From the NCBI GenBank assembly GCA_026119855.1, contig JAOWBW010000039.1, positions 1,860,001-1,924,000 of the forward strand: a stretch of DNA of 64,000 bases, in the 5' to 3' direction. A program made the translations under genes and the position numbers. This document shows, one piece after another, positions 22,801-32,432 of this stretch (within the stretch, counting starts at the first letter, position 1; every line of letters begins with the position of its first letter). The notes under the pieces are model-generated. The model saw nothing but the letters and a program-made list of their open reading frames with translations, was not told the DNA's origin and searched no databases. The stretch comes from Campanula takesimana. Taxonomy: Eukaryota > Streptophyta > Magnoliopsida > Asterales > Campanulaceae.

Positions 22801-22886
22801 ACTTCAACAAATGGGTTGGCGGAGCCTTGGCCGTCTTTGGGCATGAGATCGCTGGCGTCGAGAACTTGGACGACGAGTTTGGCCAT
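19824..22886 (-). CDS. Multiple C2 domain and transmembrane region protein (MCTP, QUIRKY/FTIP-like)
   Basis: An intronless 1020-residue protein, as is usual for plant MCTPs. Domains in order: C2A (1-110, starting MAKLVVQVLDASDL); a Pro/Gly-rich linker with a Lys-rich patch near 185-195; C2B (about 284-400); C2C (about 445-555); C2D (about 610-735); and the plant phosphoribosyltransferase C-terminal region (about 865-1020) with hydrophobic hairpins at about 842-878 and 957-990. Family knowledge: MCTPs are ER membrane proteins whose C2 domains contact the plasma membrane. Members act as tethers at plasmodesmata and in trafficking of florigen or receptor kinases. Four C2 domains with the N-terminal C2A places it near QUIRKY rather than three-C2 FTIP1, but paralogue identity is unsure. 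The frame is open for 16 codons upstream to an ATG at 22934; I chose 22886 because C2A homology starts there. No damage is visible. Confidence 0.93.
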   Translation of the reverse strand: MAKLVVQVLDASDLMPKDGQGSANPFVEVDFDQQRQRTQTKIRDLNPSWNQQLIFNIKDPRHLPNLTLEVTVYNDRSSGLNSEHGHHKNFLGRVRISGDSVARSESEAAVQRYPLDKRGYFSHISGDIALKIYALHGQFFQPESQTYVNLDATNVEVNNKQSPVLEQINAKYGFGEEFNDTTDKLKKKKKTKEKELRTFYSVGAGPAPGSGHGPPPAMLPPPAEKVNVDYARAAGPAASVMHMQYPGQGPPEFGLVETRPPLAARMGFRGADKTATTYDLVEKMYFMYVNVVKARDLPVMDITGSLDPYVEVKLGNYKGVTRHLEKNQNPVWNSIFAFSKERLQSNLIEVVVKDKDLISKDDFVGRVYFDVLEVPLRVPPDSPLAPQWYKLEDKKGMKVQGEIMLAVWIGTQADEAFPEAWHSDAHNVSQHNLTNTRSNVYFSPKLYYLRIHVIEAQDLVPSDRGRQPDTYVRIQLGNQMRVTRPSQMRIVNPIWNEELMFVASEPFDEFLIISVDDRVGPGKDEVLGRMIIPVKQIPHRADSIKLPDARWFNLLKPSAGEEEGDRKKEVKFSSKIHLRLYVDAGYHVLDESTHFSSDLQPSSKFLRKGSIGILELGILSAKNLLPMKDREGRTTDSYCIAKYGNKWVRTRTLLDTLTPRWNEQYTWEVYDPCTVITIGVFDNWHINGTKDDAKDQRIGKVRIRLSTLETDRIYTHFYPLLVLEPSGLKKHGELHLALRFTCVAWVNMVAQYGMPLLPKMHYAQPIPVRHIDWLRHQAMQIVAARLSRAEPPLKRETVEYMLDVDYHMWSLRRSKANFHRIMSLLSGITSVCRWLDGICHWRNPLTTILVHVLFIILVCYPELILPTIFLYLFVIGLWNYRFRPRQPPSMDARLSQAENTHPDELDEEFDTFPTSRPSDLVRMRYDRMRSVAGRVQTVIGDMATQGERAMAILSWRDSRATAIFILLALIWAVFLYVTPFQVVAVLFGIYWLRHPRFRSKLPSVPANFFKRLPAKSDMLL

Positions 22887-23249
22887 GGCGGTCGGTGAGG
22901 GGAGAAGGGGATAGAGATAGAGAGTGTGTGACAATGATGAAGAGGAAAATGGAAATGGGTAGAGACAAAGGGAGCGTAGGATAAAAGAAAGGGAATATGA
23001 AATTTGATGGAGAGGGAGGGAGAGAAAGCGGGAAGAGACTAGGTGTCGTTTGGTGGAGTGGAGTAAAGTAAAAGTGGTCCCATGGGGACTAGGAGTCTTG
23101 GTATATCTCTTTCTGATTCAATGGCCTTTGTTTTGTCCGCGTTTGTGTAAGAGAGAGGTGATCTCTCCGCACCGACTGACTAGGACGGATCCGTAGGTAT
23201 ACCAGTTACATTTTGTTTATATTATATATCAATCATGTTTAAAATGTTA
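22887..23249 (-). promoter_or_regulatory. MCTP gene upstream region
   Basis: On the coding strand, the 150-200 bp before the start is strongly CT-rich (TCTCTATCCCCTTCTC and similar), a common feature of plant 5' UTRs and core promoters. A Stowaway begins at 23250, leaving about 360 bp of unique upstream sequence. No certain TATA box was identified. Confidence 0.45.
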
Positions 23250-23479
23250 CTTCATCCGTCCTATATTAAGGTTTTTTTTTTTTTTTTTTGGTTTGTCACA
23301 GACTAAGGTTCTTAGTTGCTTTATTACCTAAAATGGACAATGAGACCCAATTGTCATTCTCACAACAAAAACTTTATACTCACTTTATCTCTTACTTCAC
23401 TTTTCATACTCACAACATTAGCTTTTTCTTAATCTCCGTGTAAAGTCAAACTAAGAACTTTAATCGGGGACGGAGGGAG
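23250..23479. mobile_element. Stowaway-type MITE upstream of the MCTP gene
   Basis: The left end CTTCATCCGTCC and right end GGGGACGGAGGGAG are inverted, flanked by TA (23248-23249 and 23480-23481). The 230-bp interior carries paired AAGGTTCTTAGT / ACTAAGAACTTTAAT segments. Noncoding. Confidence 0.8.
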
Positions 23480-23771
23480 TACTTATGTACCATCACCAAC
23501 CAACTAAGTCGGTATACCAACTTAGTTGGTACGGTTGGTACTAGCCTATACCAAATGTAGAATGTAATGTAAAAAAAAAAAAAACTTGAGAGTAGTTTTT
23601 TTCAACCGGCAAATTGACATCCGCCTGAATATTCTTGTACTTGTATTGAGGTGTTACATGTTGTTTTGTAAAGGTCACAAAGAAATATTACCCTGCATAC
23701 TTTGTTGAGATATGAATCTAGGCATGAAATCCATCGATGAGACATTATCAGCTGAGAGAGAGAAACAAGTA

Positions 23772-24663
23772 CTCCCTCCGTCCCAACACAAGTGACACTT
23801 ATTTCCTTTTCGGTCTGTCCCACTACAAGTGACACTACCCAAAATGAAAATATTTTAATATATTTATATTCAACTGACCCCACCATTTAAACCCACTCAT
23901 TCTCTCTTTTCATATTCCACAACTCAATTTATTCAATCAACACTACTATTTAGGGATGGCCAAACCGATCCGTAACCGGACCGGAACCGTAACCGTAACC
24001 TAAAAGCACGGAACCGCCTTGAACCTTGACGAAAACCGAAACCGTTTGTAACACGGTTCGGCTCCGGTTCATCCCCTATGAAAACTGTGAACCGGGGGTT
24101 CCGAACCGCCATGAACCGCCTAGAACGAATCGGAACAGTTATCAAAACCGTTAGAAAACCGTAAAAAACGTTAGATTTCTAACGGTTTCATCAGAATTAA
24201 GCGTTACTAATGGAACATTGACAAGAAAAGTTGAGTTTTGACTGGTTTTTTAGCCAAATTCAGTGAATTAAAATTATAAAAATTTGTTGAGTATATAAAA
24301 GAAAAGAGGGACGGATCTCTTTAGTTTTTTAAACATTTTTTCTATACCTTTTTTTGTAAAAAAATCGGCAATAAAATATTATTATAATTGTTTTTATGTT
24401 AAAAAAATTATTTAAAAAAAAAAAAGGAAACTGTGGACCGGCGGTTCCGAACCGTGAACCGGCGATTCCGAACTGTAACCGTAACGATTTGGTTACGGTT
24501 CAAGCTTTTCCGGAACCGGAACCGTAACCGTAACCGGAACCGTGTTTGGTCATCCCTACTACTATTTACCTCACTCATTCTCTCTCTTCATTTTCTACCA
24601 CACATATCTACATTTTTCTTAATCCCCGTGTCTCAAAAGTTTGTCACTTGTGTCGGGATGGAG
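23772..24663. mobile_element. Stowaway-type MITE interrupted by a hAT MITE
   Basis: The left end CTCCCTCCGTCCCAAC and the imperfect right end GTCGGGATGGAG are flanked by TA (23770-23771 and 24664-24665). After removing the inserted hAT element and one target copy, the Stowaway is about 276 bp and aligns with the copy at 1102-1384, including the shared CTCATTCTCTCTCTTCATTTTCTACC segment. Confidence 0.82.
23951..24558. mobile_element. hAT-type MITE with ACCGTAACC-type repeats
   Basis: The terminal inverted repeat is TAGGGATGGCCAAAC at the left and GTTTGGTCATCCCTA at the right (14 of 15 match), with a perfect 8-bp duplication CTACTATT (23943-23950 and 24559-24566). Both ends hold arrays of GGAACCGTAACC-like repeats in inverted orientation around an AT-rich core. 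The 608-bp element has no transposase. It sits inside a Stowaway. Confidence 0.88.
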
Positions 24664-24872
24664 TATTTAAGAACAAGTTTTTTTTTTTTTTTTTTGTAAC
24701 TACTAGATTAAAAGAATCATGGAGAAGTGTAACTGTATATATTCTTTTAAAATATGTTAAATTTGTTCATCCAAGCCACTGAATGGTCCCATATATGAAA
24801 AGCCAAATATTTATAAACATACTAATTATCTTTGAAGTAAATTTTGCATTCAACTTCATTTCGGGAATAGAA

Positions 24873-25124
24873 TAGGGATAGAATATTGAAAGATAATTTA
24901 TTTTTTAATACATAAAAGTATTTTTAATATTATTAAAAATTACAATTGGTACTTGGTATACCAACCAACATCAAATATCAGTACCGTGTACCAACCAATT
25001 ATACATAATTGGTACGGTAGTACCTACCAACAATGTCGGTATACCGATTTGGCCGTACCAATCATAATTGGTACGGTTGGTACACGAGTTGATTGGTACA
25101 TATTCACATATTTTGTCATCCCTA
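24873..25124. mobile_element. Possible third hAT-like MITE with GGTAC repeats
   Basis: The left side starts TAGGGATAGAATAT and the right side ends ATATTTTGTCATCCCTA, giving partial terminal complementarity. The interior is dominated by TTGGTACGG / CCGTACCAA repeats in both orientations. I found no matching 8-bp duplication, so ends and class are uncertain. Similar GGTATACCAA sequence appears at about 23500-23560. Confidence 0.45.
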
Positions 25125-25643
25125 CGACTGACCTACATACACTACTCGCAACGGTTCATGCGACCCGTTACTGTGCCTTCAACAATTGGTTTCATTTTAT
25201 TTATTATGTTGTCCAGCTTACTGTGTATGGCGTGGAGATTGATTCGGTAAATTGTAAGTTCTATCAGCTCAAAATCATTTCATTCGTGGACATCAATGTT
25301 AGCTAATGTGGTGAATAATGCATCGCTCGATGATACAACGAGCAGAGCAACACTCCGAAAGAGCAGTGACGAATCTCCTCGAACAGCTAGTTCCAATTTT
25401 ACAACCATGAATTTGACAATATTTTCTTTTTATTTCAATCGTTACTAGCTTAATCATATTTTTTGTGAGTTTTAAATGAGCTAAATTAGATGAAGGGTAT
25501 TTATGTGATTGTAATAATTACCATTTCCAAATTCTTTTTTCAGTAATTTCCAAATTACTGACCAATAATTGTAGTATTATGTTTAGTCTCAATTATTTAT
25601 AATCAAACTCTCATAGTTTTCAAAGGAACAAGCTTTAAATTCG

Positions 25644-25672
25644 AGTGTGTGTGTGTGAGAGAGAGAGAGAGA
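25644..25672. repeat. (GT)n(GA)n microsatellite
   Basis: A compound dinucleotide run of about seven GT and eight GA units. Confidence 0.9.
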
Positions 25673-25915
25673 ATACGCTGGTGGGGTTTGAAAGTGATTT
25701 GCATTTTGGTGGAGGAAAAGAAAGGTAAATCTATATATATATATATATATATATTAAAGTTGGTGAGGAGAGCCATGGTGTTGCCACATAGACAAGTCTT
25801 AGAAAAAGATTGCATTTGGTGTTGCCACATCATTACCACTCTTATAAATAAGAGACTTTTCAAATTCTTTTTCTTAGCTAATAGTATTAGCTAATAATAT
25901 TAGTTACTATATAGG

Positions 25916-26148
25916 GTAACTATTATAGTTAACTACAATAGTAACTAATACTTATAATAGTAATAGTTACTATAATAGGTAACTATTATAGTTAACTACA
26001 ATAGTAACTAATACTTATAATAGTAATAGTTATTATAGTAGGTAACTATTATAGTTAACTACTATAGTAACTAATACTTATAATAGTAATAGTTACTACA
26101 ATAGGTAACTATAATAGTTAACTATAGTTAACTATTATAATTACCTAT
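25916..26148. repeat. 63-bp tandem array inside the Helitron
   Basis: Three full units start at 25916, 25979 and 26042, and a partial unit at 26105, each opening GTAACTAT. The unit is itself made of GTTAACTA / TAGTTACTA-type palindromic pieces. Related, less regular TAGTTAACTAT repeats continue beyond the Stowaway to about 26640. Confidence 0.9.
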
Positions 26149-26150
26149 TA

Positions 26151-26424
26151 CTCCCTACGTCTCAGAGTAAGAGTCCTACTTTCTATTTTGGTACATCCTA
26201 GAGTAAAAGTCTTTTTCTAAAAATAGCAAAGAATATTTACCATTCATCTCACTCATTCTCTCTCCTACTTTACTTTTATACTCACAAAACCAATCAACTT
26301 ATTATTCACTTCCACTCATTTTCTTTCCTAATTTACTTTTACACTCACAACATTTACTTACTTCCATCATTTCTTAATCTCCTTGCAAATGAGAGGTAGG
26401 ACTCTTACTCCGGGACAGAGGGAG
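26151..26424. mobile_element. Stowaway-type MITE inserted in the Helitron repeat
   Basis: The left end CTCCCTACGTCTCAGAGTAAG and right end CTTACTCCGGGACAGAGGGAG are inverted, with TA on each side (26149-26150 and 26425-26426). Repeat sequence of the host array resumes on both sides. 274 bp, noncoding. Confidence 0.8.
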
Positions 26425-27130
26425 TAATATTTAACTATTATAACTAACTAATACTATCAATAGTATTAGTTAATTATAATAGTTAAATATAATTGTTAAC
26501 TATAATAGTTACTATATAAGTTAATTATTATTAATAGTATTAGTTAATCATAATTGTTACAATATATATTAACTATTACTATTAGTTATATTATTTAATC
26601 ATAATAGTTACTATATATGTTAACTATTACTATTAATACCATTAAGTTTTTTAAAATATTCATACAACAAACTTAAATGTACTTCTAAATTAATTTAAAA
26701 ACATCTTTATTACAACTATGTACAACCAAAGCTATGAAAATGTTTTGATTAATTTAAAATATACATATATTTTCAAATAAAATTATTATGTTAATTTATC
26801 AATTAAAAACATCAAAAAAGGAAAATACAAAAACATTAACGGAATAGATTCCCGTGCGGAGCACGGGTTACGTACTAGTGGTATTGAAAAGAAAAGAAAA
26901 GAGACCTCTTTTATGAGGACTAGATGTGCACTAAATTTTCTTGCTTCCTCATATTCAACCATTTCGTAGATAAGCACGTAAAATTTGCACATTTTCTTTT
27001 TACATAAATCTTGAATTTTTGTTACAATACTAAGAAATTCGGATAAATTTAATATATTTGATATTTGATTAATTATCACTCAAATGGGATATAAGGGGAG
27101 GGGAATCAAACGTAAACGAATCAGTCTTAT

Positions 27131-27249
27131 GAAAAACCTGTTTTACACTAAGAGCTGTGTAAAACGTGTTTTATATTAAGAAATTCTGTTTTATATTAAG
27201 GGATGAAAACATGTTTTACACTAAAACGAGTGTAAAACAAGTTTTTCTC
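27131..27249. repeat. Small foldback repeat
   Basis: The ends GAAAAACCTGTTTTACAC and GTGTAAAACAAGTTTTTCTC are inverted copies, and the middle repeats GTTTTATATTAAG. About 119 bp, noncoding. It may be a tiny MITE, but no clear target duplication was found. Confidence 0.5.
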
Positions 27250-27989
27250 AAAATTTTCACAAATTAAACATTTCTATCAAAAAGTAAAAGTTTATTACTG
27301 CTAGAGAGATTTTTTTTCTCAAATTAAATATTTTTAGATTAATAATTCACAAAATAACAATCCTGCAAAACTATTTGCCAAAGTAGCCTCTTTTCTGAAA
27401 CTCGCTACTAGGACTGGCGAGATCATTTTTTTTTCTCACTTAAACTCGCTTTTCCTAGTAGCGATTCTATTTTATTCCCTAATTTTTGTAATATCAAACT
27501 GAAAATAGAAAGTAAAGAAATTAAACTCGCCGCTACCAGTGACAAGTTTAAGCGAATTTTGAAGATAAGTTTCCAGATTGGGTTCAGATTGTCTCCCACC
27601 CTAAACTACAAAATAGCTTCGAAAAAGACTCCGTTTTTACATCTTTTAACTCCATTATTGGTGAAGACTTTGAGGTAAATCAACAACATTTTAATGATTT
27701 GAAGGTATACTCTTGTGATTTATTATATAAATTTGTGTTTATTTTTAATTTTAGTGTATTATAGGTATGAACGTTTAAATAACGGTTTTCAAGGTTTTAA
27801 CACTTTAATTTCTTAATGTAAGGTTATAGATGAACATGATTTCACTCATTTGCATATGTGCTATTGGGGAGGTAATGATATTTGATGGTCCTCATTTTTA
27901 GAAAGGGCTGAAACGTGCGATTATTGCTCATTGTAAGTGGAGACACAATCAATTGATTGATGAATCATACAAAGCTATGGGTGTAGATC
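27250..27989. other. AT-rich intergenic sequence, no gene recognised
   Basis: There is no ORF of note. Around 27395-27545 the motif CTCGCTACTAGGA and related inverted or direct forms (TCCTAGTAGCG, CTCGCCGCTACC) recur, suggesting an eroded repeat. I cannot assign it. Confidence 0.4.
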
Positions 27990-28316
27990 TGTAGATACCC
28001 CGGCGGAAACCACGGCTTGGCTAGAGCCCGTGAATTATCCTAGGATGTTTATTTGGTTTTAGAGATTAGAGTCGCCACCTATGTTTCTAAAGGAACATAA
28101 GAAAAACCTAATATAGCCTAATTTTATATACAAAATCAAAGATTCGGGAGAGACGGGTTCGGGGGTTAGGTTACGGAGTGGGAAGTACTTAAACACCCAC
28201 TCCGCCCGGCTAAAACCAGTCTTGCTACTCTTGGTGTTCTAATATAAAAAAGTCCTTTTATTATATGAATATGTGCTAACAATTACATTGAAAGGAAAAG
28301 GGGAAATTAAATAAGA
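27990..28316 (-). repeat. Element D partial LTR
   Basis: About 327 bp matching the 3' portion of the B LTRs on the - strand, including the conserved segment with the splice-like and CCCGCTTACGC-type motifs (here diverged). No primer-binding site adjoins 27990, so this is the outer edge of a 3' LTR. Confidence 0.75.
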
Positions 28317-29260
28317 GGACATGGCAAGAGCTACTCCATTCTCGGGAAACCTTTTGACATACTTTAGGGGCACATGCTTGAAGAAGCTCGAAAACTGAGT
28401 CACACGTTGTTGCCATTTGTGATCCAAACCAATTGGTGCATTGAAGACCATCCGTGCAACCTCTCACCCCTTTTTGACTTTTTGATGACATATCAATCAT
28501 GAGCTCATTCTCGGACGGGCCTTCTTTCACATGAGTCCAAAAATGCACATCAATCTCTCTTATGTCAATAACCCAAAATGACCTTTGATTGTGCCATATC
28601 TTGTCGAGACTTTTGCAATTCCAAAGTTGACTCGGTGGGGAATTGACTTGCTGAGGAGATTCAATGTAGAACTTGTGTAGTTGTCTTCTTTAGAGGTCGG
28701 GGATCTCCATTTCTCTTTCCCTTCTCTTTCTCACTCTCTCATTTTTTTATGACGCAGCCTGTTTTTTGCCTAGACCGCCCTTTCGTGTTTTCAATCTAGC
28801 GGGTATCTCTTTTGCGTCTTCATTTTGACTCGATTAATGAGGAAATGTGCATTGACTCTAGCGGAGGAGATAAGACATGTGATTTTGCGGTGGAGACCTT
28901 TTGTCACTAATGATGAGTGACATTGACTCAACTAGAGAAGTAGGCCCTATTATTGACTTTATATATTTTTTTTGAATGACTCACGAAGACAAGTAAGTCA
29001 TTAAGAGACAAGAGAAGGAAAGCCCCAATTTGATGGCGAGAAACTGGGAGTATCGCTGAAAGATAAGAAGCCCCTAGACTCGATAAGGAACGCAATGAGA
29101 TTCCAATTCTAAGAAAGTTGTTCAATCTTGAGGTGATTAATTCATTGGCAAATGAATCATATAAAGGTGTCTTGATAAGTTCTAGAGGAAGGCCAATCAC
29201 CATAACGCACTAGGGCTAAACATATATTCTTTCTTGCATGAGACCGGACCCGAAGGTTGC

Positions 29261-29297
29261 CTACGTTCCTCCAGTGTAGAGGCTCAGGTCACCGTAG
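29261..29297 (-). other. Conserved foldable motif, D copy
   Basis: On the - strand the 37 nt start CTACGGTGACCTGAG and end GGAACGTAG. The ends CTACG and CGTAG are complementary, and CCTC/GAGG forms an inner hairpin. It matches the copies in B, C and A. Confidence 0.7.
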
Positions 29298-29456
29298 TTC
29301 TTGTTGATGCTCCTTTGGTCGTGTTGCTTCGTCCTTCGTTGGTGGATGGAATGATGATGTTGTTGTGAACTTCTTTGAATGAGAGAGTTTTTTTTTTTTT
29401 TTTTTTTTTTTTGTGCTCTAACTTTTTCCTAGGTTGTTTTGAAGAGTCAACCTAGC

Positions 29457-29493
<37 letters not shown>

Positions 29494-29938
29494 CCCCCCT
29501 TGAAACATGGCTTGATATTTCTTCATGGTTGTAGCTCCACCTTGTTTTGGCACTTGATGGCTTGACTTCGTCTTCTTGATGTTTAGCCCTAGGCGTTCAA
29601 GTGATGGCCTTCATTCCAAAACTCGTTTAGACATCTTTTCATCATTTTGCCAAGAATTATTTAGATTGAACAACTTGAAGAAGTGTATGAAGACAAGAAC
29701 GACTTTTATTTTATGATAAGACTCGAATTTATACATAAACAAGGCGAAAGAAAACTTAATGCACACTTAAGAGGACTTTTTTTTTTTTTTTTTTTTTTAA
29801 ACTAGGTAGAAAAAGAGAAACGGAGATTGTTGTCGTTGTCTTTGTTGTTGTAGTTCTCCCCATTCAAACCCAAGTCATTCCTTGCTTCACAATTACCTCT
29901 TCCTTGATGAGTTCGCGCACCTTGCGAATCTTTAGCGG

Positions 29939-30154
29939 TTACTCTTCACCCATGGTAAATTCACCATTGTCAATCAAATCATGGATGACATCTCGGAGAG
30001 ATAAGTACCCCTCGGTAGTATGGCCACTATGCTTGTGGTAGTTGCACCATTTACCATGTGCATGGTTCTTTGGTATCTTCTTAGGCTTGTACCCTTCCAA
30101 AGGCTTGATCTTTCCACTTACTACCAAAGTTTCGAATTCTTCGGTTTGGGTCAT
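29939..30154 (-). pseudogene. Element D gag nucleocapsid fragment
   Basis: A 71-residue reading frame matches the end of the C element gag (residues NHAH, CNYHKHSGHTTE, DLIDNGEFT). The zinc-knuckle-like pattern C-x2-H-x6-H is present, but its final Cys is Tyr here. The frame is truncated upstream where element A is inserted, so it is not functional. Confidence 0.75.
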
Positions 30155-30183
30155 TCATAGGAGAGGAGTGAGAATTCGGTTGT

Positions 30184-31415
30184 TGTTAGTACCCGACCTG
30201 AAAATGAGTTGTTTAGACATTCCAGAGCTCACAGGGACCTCACAGGTATTTACAAGCTACACAAGACTTATCCAGAATTTCCCGAAAAGCCTAGATAAGA
30301 AGATACTTACGACCTGATCAGATTATCCCTGAAGATAGACGTTATCTAGGAGTTCTCCAGAGTCCAGTCTGATCGCAACCTTGGGAACCACGCCAACCTC
30401 CGCGGTTGGCCGGGCGGCCAGTCTTTCTGGTCCAAAACCCTATAAATAGGTGACCTCAGTTCATAATTTGTATACACAATTCTCTCCTTCGAGTTCCAGA
30501 GTCAAAACTGACTACAGAACTCTCTCCACAAGCCTTTCTAGCAATCCCGAAGGTCCGGAGAATCCACGTCCAAGATTCGGCTTCGTTCTTGTCAAGATTG
30601 GTGAGGTTTTCTATGTCTTACTATTATAGATCTGATTTATACATGTTTTTTATTATGTTTATACATTCATATTCATATGATTCATAATGTGTTCTCCATG
30701 TTCTTAACTAGAATTCATATTCTGCTCTATATCTAGGGTAGCGATCTTCATGTTACGTGTTTATTCATACATGTTCACGATATTCTTATTATTATACTAG
30801 ATCTACGACTTACACATGCGTAACATACTAGATCTAGGGTTCTAATCCCTATTAATATGCATAGCCGATGATGATCGAAAGATCTGGGAACTAGTTCTAA
30901 ACCCTTAAACTTTAGGTAAATATTCCCATGATCATTAACTCTCCTGTGATGAATGTGATGACTACACATTGATCCTATCAATGGTATAATCATTATTCTA
31001 GGATGTGATCATCTTGTATGATTCTTTCTCCTCCCCCATCATATGCATGATCCCGCTTCATCATCTCTATTCCGATTATGTGCAAACTACGTCGACCTGA
31101 GCTTCTCATACGAGAGGAATGTAGGAAATCTTCGGATCCGGTCAAAATCACTAACACACTACTAACACCTTTATCATGATAGAAAGTCCAATCTATCGGG
31201 CGATATGAGTGATCACTGTAATATTCTTCTCTTATTGTAACTTGACCCCCGAACCCTCTCTGTTAGCTTTTCTCAATGTTTTAGCTCAATAAAACGGCAT
31301 GGCGTCATAATAAATTGAATGCCAATTTGAATATTCTAATCCCATAGAAAAGATAAATAAGATAATAATAAGACACTTCCCATGCGTCGCCCGCATTCGG
31401 AAAGGGGTATTCACA
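30184..31415 (+). repeat. Element A 5' LTR
   Basis: It starts TGTTAGTACCCGACC and ends GGGGTATTCACA, immediately before the primer site; 1232 bp. A good TATA box (CCTATAAATAGG, from about 30439) lies about 260 bp in, marking the U3/R boundary region. I found no second copy in the window. Confidence 0.8.
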
Positions 31416-31416
31416 G

Positions 31417-31434
31417 TGGTGACTCTGCTGGGGA
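31417..31434 (+). promoter_or_regulatory. Element A primer-binding site, tRNA-Arg type
   Basis: TGGTGACTCTGCTGGGGA differs at two positions (both C to T) from the perfect complement of the tRNA-Arg(ACG) 3' end found in element B. It sits one base after the LTR. Confidence 0.75.
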
Positions 31435-32432
31435 CTAGCTTTGAACTTTTCAAACATTAGAGGGTCAAACTTTCGTCAATATCATGATTGTATCTTTCCC
31501 CCCTTGTACTTTATCTCTTGTACATATCTGCTTCCATTGTACTTTAGTGCGTTAACATCTTAACAGTTTCTATTGTATTAACATCTTAACAGTTTCTATT
31601 GTATTATCTTAACTCTCTTGCATTTCATACATGCAAATACAAAAAACTCTCTGTTTTCCTCTCTAAAAATAACTAGTTGTTGTCCGCATACTACCACTAG
31701 TCCATGTCACACTGCACACCTTACTCCGGATAATCCGCTGAATGCACAGATTTAGGTCATCTTGTCGCCTATTTCTTCGTGGCACCCGGTTTATCTAACT
31801 CACCGTGTACGCTTGCGAGCGGTTGAGGTTTAGCCGTTTAGCCTTGTCCGTGTCTAAAACCATGCACTCTCACAGAGTCTAGGACACTCCAAAGTCGACC
31901 GATTGGTTTGACTAGCTTTTCTTTATAGACAATTAACTTGTCGTTCATGCCGTCATCCATTAAGTCATTAATGAGTCGACATCTTTCGAGAGAAAAAAGC
32001 ACAAAAAACTAATCCCTACAAGGGTGTGCATATTGTACGCCGAGTGATACTGTGTACAAAGATCTCAACTCGTTAAAAACTTAACAGAAGTAACATCAAC
32101 GTTATGTTAAATGCCTTTAAACAAAGGTTAGTCGTTAGGATCTGTTAGGTCGGTGGAAGTCTCTTGCCCTATAGGACCCTCGCCCAAATTGTCCGTTTGG
32201 GGGTGTGCAATGCAGGTGAAAAACGAGGGTTCTATATATGTAGTGATGGCCTCCACTGATCCAGGTTTTGTAAATAGTAACCCAAAAAGGGGTACCCCTT
32301 CCAACCAATTAGGATGTAAATAATGTACTATTTTGTAAATAACAAAATACATTGCATGAGCCTTTACCCGTCCTAAACCTCACCTCTACTACCTCTACAG
32401 AGAAATGAATTTGGGTCCATTCCGGTGGTCGA
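31435..32432 (+). other. Element A 5' leader
   Basis: About 1 kb of untranslated leader between the primer site and gag. A perfect direct repeat of TTAACATCTTAACAGTTTCTATTG occurs near 31550-31600. No ORF is apparent, as is normal for Tat/Ogre-like elements, which have long leaders. Confidence 0.5.

Larger units (their letters stand above)
25730..26878 (+). mobile_element. Probable non-autonomous Helitron
   Basis: The left end is A followed by TCTATATATATATATAT, the usual plant Helitron 5' terminus. The right end has a perfect 7-bp-stem hairpin, CCCGTGC-GGA-GCACGGG (26851-26867), seven bases before CTAG, with a host T next. No target duplication is expected or seen. The 1149-bp element encodes nothing. 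Its interior is a TA-rich tandem array interrupted by a Stowaway. Confidence 0.75.
27990..30183 (-). mobile_element. Element D: inverted, rearranged Tat/Ogre-like fragment
   Basis: Read on the - strand this matches the non-autonomous element B (42603-51828), but rearranged. The outer edge at 27990 is the 3' end of the LTR (complement of GGGGTATCTACA). At about 28316 the LTR jumps straight into internal sequence equivalent to B near 47590, so a deletion joins them. The internal part then runs back towards the gag region, where it stops at 30183 because element A begins. The rest of D should lie beyond A, outside the window. It contains several long poly-T (complement poly-A) runs. Confidence 0.8.

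Noticed and set aside
22887..22934. Upstream in-frame ATG giving a 1036-residue MCTP protein
   Set aside because: The extra 16 residues (MSHTLYLYPLLPSPTA) have no resemblance to the family, whose C2A begins at the MAKLVVQV methionine; the stretch fits a CT-rich 5' UTR.
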